A stretch of DNA of 27,639 nucleotides. It comes from Streptococcus vestibularis ATCC 49124 (GTDB taxonomy: Bacteria; Bacillota; Bacilli; Lactobacillales; Streptococcaceae). The DNA lies in the NCBI RefSeq assembly GCF_000188295.1, contig NZ_GL831112.1, positions 1,716,456-1,744,094 of the forward strand, in the 5' to 3' direction. The position numbers were made by a program, and so were the translations under genes. Shown here one piece after another: positions 25,124 to 27,639 of the stretch. The notes below the pieces were generated by a model. That model was not told where the DNA came from. It ran no database searches and saw nothing but the letters and a program-made list of their open reading frames with translations. Positions within the stretch are counted from its first letter, which is position 1; the number at the start of each line of letters is the position of its first letter.

Positions 25124-25621
25124 TCAGTCTTCTTCATTACATGGATCAAAGTCAACCATCCAAACTCTTAACTCTCGTATCATCTTTTTCCTTCCCCTAA
25201 AGCATTCACCAGCCAACAATCGATCCAACTTAAGAGAATCTTCCGATGATAACTGCTCACGAAAAGCATTAAGCTGCTCATCATAAGCAAGTCTATCAAC
25301 CGTATCTAGCTCCTTATTGGGAATACAAAAAGCAATATCTGAGATTTCAACATAGCACTGTCTATTAGCTTGACGTTTTACTGACTCCTGCCGCCTCACT
25401 TCATCATTAAGTCGATTCCTAAACTTAGTTTTAAAGTAACGACGTAACTTATCATCATCTTTCTCTAAATCAGGAAACTTTTTTAAAAGCTGATACAAAG
25501 TCATCATCGCCTCTTGCTCCATGTCAGCTTGATCCCAAAGCTGAATAAAGTATTGCCTAAAAGCCTTAAGTACAATCGGCCTTACAGTTTCATATGCGTG
25601 AACAAAAACTTCTTGTTCCAT
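25124..25621 (-). CDS. comX: Competence-specific sigma factor ComX (SigX)
   Basis: 165 residues. ComX is the alternative sigma factor that directs RNA polymerase to cin-box promoters of DNA uptake and recombination genes in streptococci. The sequence is recognisable along its length as the salivarius-group protein: VRPIVLKAFRQYFIQLWDQAD, a region-2-like helix (MTLYQLLKKFPDLEKDDDKLRRYFKTKFRNRLNDEVRRQES), and a C-terminal helix-turn-helix-like part ending FDPCNEED. GGAGG lies 5 nt before the ATG. Upstream are a TATAAT and a ComR-type palindrome, so it should be switched on by the ComRS peptide system. The gene looks intact. Confidence 0.96.
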   Translation of the reverse strand: MEQEVFVHAYETVRPIVLKAFRQYFIQLWDQADMEQEAMMTLYQLLKKFPDLEKDDDKLRRYFKTKFRNRLNDEVRRQESVKRQANRQCYVEISDIAFCIPNKELDTVDRLAYDEQLNAFREQLSSEDSLKLDRLLAGECFRGRKKMIRELRVWMVDFDPCNEED

Positions 25622-25671
25622 TGAACCTCCAATAATAAATATAAATTTTGTAATTAGATAACTACAGACCT

Positions 25672-25714
25672 ATTATAAAAGAATGTAGAAAAATAAAATA
25701 GAGACATATATGTC
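25672..25714 (-). promoter_or_regulatory. comX promoter with ComR box
   Basis: A perfect -10 TATAAT (25672-25677) is preceded by a T-rich tract and, 25 bp further up, by the palindrome GACATATATGTC (25703-25714). This is the GACA-TGTC dyad bound by ComR with the XIP peptide in comX and comS promoters of the salivarius group. No normal -35 box is present, as expected for an activator-dependent promoter. Confidence 0.85.
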
Positions 25715-25871
25715 ACTATAAATAACTTGGCTAAAACAATTAGAGGAATGAGTGAGATAGAGTCAAAACCACCCACTATGATATGCCCCCTGTCAAGTAG
25801 ACAGGTTAACTATCTAAAAAAGTGTCTGTTTTTGAAGGTCAGTCGTACAAAATAAATGTACGGCTGTTTTG

Positions 25872-26453
25872 TTATGCAGACCACTTAGACTTGTACTTTT
25901 CAATTTTGTTATTCTTAGCGATTGAGTATGACAAAGGATGTTCTGATGTTAAGACAGCGCTTCTAACTTCCAAAGGCGTTTTACAGTCATATCTACTTTG
26001 TGGACGCTCTTGACAGTATAGTCTTTGATGGCATAATAGTTGACAATCTCTTTGCGTTCATCAATAGTGGTTTTACGTCTTGCTTTTGCCATATAGAGCC
26101 CCCGTTTTGGAGCGTAATCCTTAAGTTCTATATTGGCATTATACATCCTAATCCACTTTCTTAAAAGTCCTTAAGAAATATCATACTGATGACCTAAATC
26201 AATAGATGAAGCCTCACCACTAATACATTTTTCTACAAGTTCCATTTTAAATTCTTTTGAATAGGAACGTTTTTTTGTTTTCTTTGTGAATCCTAAAATC
26301 CCATATTTTTTTATAGATGGCAGCCCAATCTTGAATCGTCCTTGTGGAAATATGGAGACAGTTACATATTTCAGATCTGGAGCGATTACCATTAATATAA
26401 TCGAGACAAGCTTGTTCTTTCTCGTAGGGGGTGAATCTTTCTCTTCTAGACAT
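25872..26453 (-). pseudogene. IS3-family transposase remnant (orfA pieces joined to the orfB tail)
   Basis: The ATG at 26453 opens a helix-turn-helix part of OrfA (MSRRERFTPYEKEQACLDY, about 26453-26300). A frameshift leads into TKKTKKRSYSKEFKMELVEKC, which stops at 26171. A third piece reads KARRKTTIDERKEIVNYYA (about 26100-26040). It runs, after a deletion and a frame change, into the C-terminus of OrfB: RPQSRYDCKTPLEV, then AKNNKIEKYKSKWSA and a stop at 25874-25872. The DDE catalytic part is gone, so it cannot transpose by itself. The OrfA style resembles the IS150 group; I do not name the IS. Confidence 0.8.
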
Positions 26454-26457
26454 AAAA

Positions 26458-26507
26458 ATACCTCTTAAGTAGATTTTAGGTATTTACCTTGTCTACTTAA
26501 GAGGTAT
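26458..26507. repeat. 16-bp perfect inverted repeat at the IS3 right end
   Basis: ATACCTCTTAAGTAGA and TCTACTTAAGAGGTAT with an 18-bp spacer. One arm is the terminal repeat itself; the other lies just inside, before orfA. Confidence 0.9.
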
Positions 26508-26641
26508 CATATCATTTTCACGGGTGGTTTGCTCTTCGGCTGAAAGGCACCGCTAAAGATCTACCGAATCGTTTTCCTTCATCTCACCTTTTCTCGATAA
26601 CCCGACTAACTGGTCTCAATATCAACAAAAAGCCTAAAAAC

Positions 26642-26916
26642 TAAATTTACAACACTCATATTTATACTTTAAATTAGCGTTTCCGACAAATATCATTAAG
26701 CTACTCTTACCCTTTAAATATCCCATAAATGAAGAAACAATTAGTTTATATAGTATACTCACCAACATGTGAATATGATCTATGTATTTCAACATAATCG
26801 TAAGATTTGAACTATACTTGTTTTGTATTTTCCATAAATTATCTGACGTCGATATTTTAATGCGAACACAATATGATACTTATAATTCCTTGTAGTATGT
26901 ACTAAACTATTATTAT
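26642..26916 (-). pseudogene. IS200/IS605-family TnpA remnant (Y1 HUH transposase)
   Basis: The minus strand reads SLVHTTRNYKYHIVFALKYRR, QIIYGKYKTSIVQILR, then, after a deletion and frame change, DHIHMLVSI, SSFMGYLKGKSSLMIF and NLKYKYE. These are the family's landmark stretches, and HIH is the HUH metal motif of these single-strand transposases. The part with the catalytic Tyr is missing and the frame is broken, so it is dead. It is too short and broken to appear as a normal open frame. Confidence 0.8.
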
Positions 26917-27025
26917 CCTGTCACATCAAGGATTTTCTTTAGTATATTAGTTAGTGATCAGGAAAACTTATCTAATATAACACTTTAGGGAGATATTATT
27001 GATATATCGCTAAAAGCTTTTCAGA

Positions 27026-27048
27026 ACCACTAGCACCGCTAGTGGTTT
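27026..27048. terminator. Hairpin near the ISL3 left end
   Basis: AACCACTAGC-acc-GCTAGTGGTT is a perfect 10-bp stem followed by TTC on the plus strand. It could be a weak terminator or the end of another small element. Confidence 0.45.
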
Positions 27049-27053
27049 TCAAG

Positions 27054-27108
27054 GCTCTATAATTTCTGTAGTTGGTAAAACCACTGTAGAGATTATAGAG
27101 CTTTTTTT
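27054..27108 (+). terminator. Long hairpin with U run at the ISL3 left end
   Basis: Bases 54-76 and 80-101 (of 27,0xx) pair almost completely (GCTCTATAAT / ATTATAGAGC as the outer 10 bp, one bulge, loop AAA), followed by seven T. It looks like a strong terminator that would shield the transposase gene from outside transcription. Confidence 0.75.
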
Positions 27109-27175
27109 GAATGTACCCAAAAAGTCCCATAAGAACTATAATGAAAAGCAACTAAACCATTCTTAGGAAGAACTC

Positions 27176-27639
27176 ATGAGATTTATTCAGAATACCACAG
27201 AATAAAAAAACTAACGTCATTATTTCTCTTGTTTTTGAAAAAAATACCCTCATCGAGGTTCAAGTAAAACTGGAATACCAACACTACTATATCCTTGAAA
27301 AGGCTTTCTTCCAGTGTAAAGGGTGTCAGAGAGTCACTGTGGTCGAGACATCAATCGTTGAGAAAAAACACCAAATTACAAATCTAGTCCGACAAAAAGT
27401 TACACAACTCCTTACTGAAAAGGGATCACTAACAGATATTGTCAAAAGACTTCATGTCTCAACGTCCACTGTCTATCATAAACTTGACCAGTTTACTTTC
27501 AAGTAACATAAAGACCAACTCCCTACTGTTATGTCCTGAGATGAGCAAGATACAGTTTATTAAGATGAATATGTCAGAAGCCTATATGCCACTAGCTCGA
27601 AGACTTTTTGTCAAACCTTAACTACAGTTGACAAATGAA
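27176..27639 (+). pseudogene. ISL3-family transposase remnant
   Basis: An ATG at 27176 (AGGAAG upstream, TATAAT at 27137-27142) opens MRFIQNTTE and stops. The next frame reads NVIISLVFEKNTLIEVQVKL and then FFQCKGCQRVTVVETSIV, the zinc-ribbon part of ISL3 transposases, missing the segment between. KVTQLLTEKGSLTDIVKRL and STSTVYHKLDQFTFK form the helix-turn-helix, ending in TAA at 27505. Then PTVMS*DE shows a Trp codon turned to stop. Finally MSEAYMPLARRLF, from the catalytic domain, follows a large deletion. At least two frameshifts or stops and two deletions make it inactive. It is cut by the window end. Confidence 0.82.

Larger units (their letters stand above)
25785..26508 (-). mobile_element. 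Internally deleted IS3-family insertion sequence
   Basis: About 725 bp, against 1.2-1.5 kb for intact relatives. The ends are imperfect inverted repeats that share AAGTAGACA (left 25794-25802; right, on the minus strand, 26492-26500) and begin GCCCCCTG and GATACCTC. ATAT on both sides (25781-25784 and 26509-26512) may be the target duplication. With TG...CA ends the borders would be 25784 and 26509. Between the ends lie pieces of orfA and the very end of orfB. Confidence 0.75.
25768..26985 (-). mobile_element. Decayed IS200/IS605-family element, split by an IS3-family insertion
   Basis: The tnpA remnant at 26642-26916 defines the element. Its right-end hairpin appears to be formed by AAACCACCC (about 25768-25776) and GGGTGGTTT (about 26521-26529), arms now separated by the IS3-family remnant. 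A small stem (ATCCT / AGGAT, near 26915-26935) may be part of the left end. The outer boundaries are approximate. Confidence 0.55.
27053..27639 (+). mobile_element. ISL3-family insertion sequence, left part
   Basis: GGCTCTATAATTTCTG at 27053 has the GGCTCT start typical of ISL3-family terminal repeats, and the decayed transposase gene follows. The element continues past the right edge of the window. Confidence 0.65.

Noticed and set aside
1..27639. CRISPR arrays, tRNA or rRNA genes, replication origin
   Set aside because: I found no regularly spaced repeats, no cloverleaf or rRNA sequence, and no DnaA-box cluster when reading the window. Short or degenerate cases could be missed by eye.

Overview
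The window looks like chromosome from a low-GC streptococcus of the salivarius group (S. thermophilus, S. salivarius or S. vestibularis). The reasons are the ComX competence sigma factor with a ComR-type operator, LPXTG-anchored SEC10/PgrA-family surface proteins, DUF3013, a lone nrdI, and decayed IS3, IS200 and ISL3 elements. I cannot name the species from sequence alone.

Layout. 1-1888: LPXTG surface protein (minus) with terminators. 2024-2605: VanZ-like membrane protein. 2845-3230: rpsO with its leader and promoter. 3262-5170: MFS transporter divergent from a Crp/Fnr-type regulator. 5264-5878: def. 5963-11043: a 5-kb accessory cassette carrying a large SEC10/PgrA surface protein, a DUF6287 lipoprotein and a small membrane protein. 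It is bounded by two direct copies (about 92% identical) of the 3' end and terminator of ilvA. 10969-12219: intact ilvA with a CodY-like operator. 12322-12791: a decayed gene, probably a surface protein. 12863-15538: relA-dtd. 15706-16161: nrdI with paired NrdR-type boxes. 16151-17274: a broken LPXTG-anchored 5'-nucleotidase/cyclic phosphodiesterase gene. 17439-20069: DUF3013, Nudix, prmA and rsmE, tightly packed. 20164-22012: pyrG with a CTP-sensing type leader. 22020-24036: rpoE and tig, each with its own promoter. 24179-25021: an MscS channel. 25124-25714: comX with its ComR box. 25768 to the end: nested insertion-sequence remnants.

The housekeeping part covers translation (rpsO, def, prmA, rsmE, dtd, tig), stringent response (relA), transcription (rpoE) and nucleotide or amino-acid supply (pyrG, nrdI, ilvA). 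Several of these carry readable control elements: CodY for branched-chain amino acids, NrdR for deoxynucleotides, pppGGGC attenuation for CTP, and ComR for competence.

The most striking feature is the promoter of the large surface protein at 7988-10585. An 11-G tract fills most of the spacer between a perfect TTGACA and a GATAAT box and sets that spacer to exactly 17 bp. This is the layout of a slipped-strand phase-variable promoter. The gene lies in the cassette bounded by the ilvA 3'-end repeats, which homologous recombination could in principle excise. Cassette boundaries, switching and excision are inferences; the sequence elements themselves are visible.
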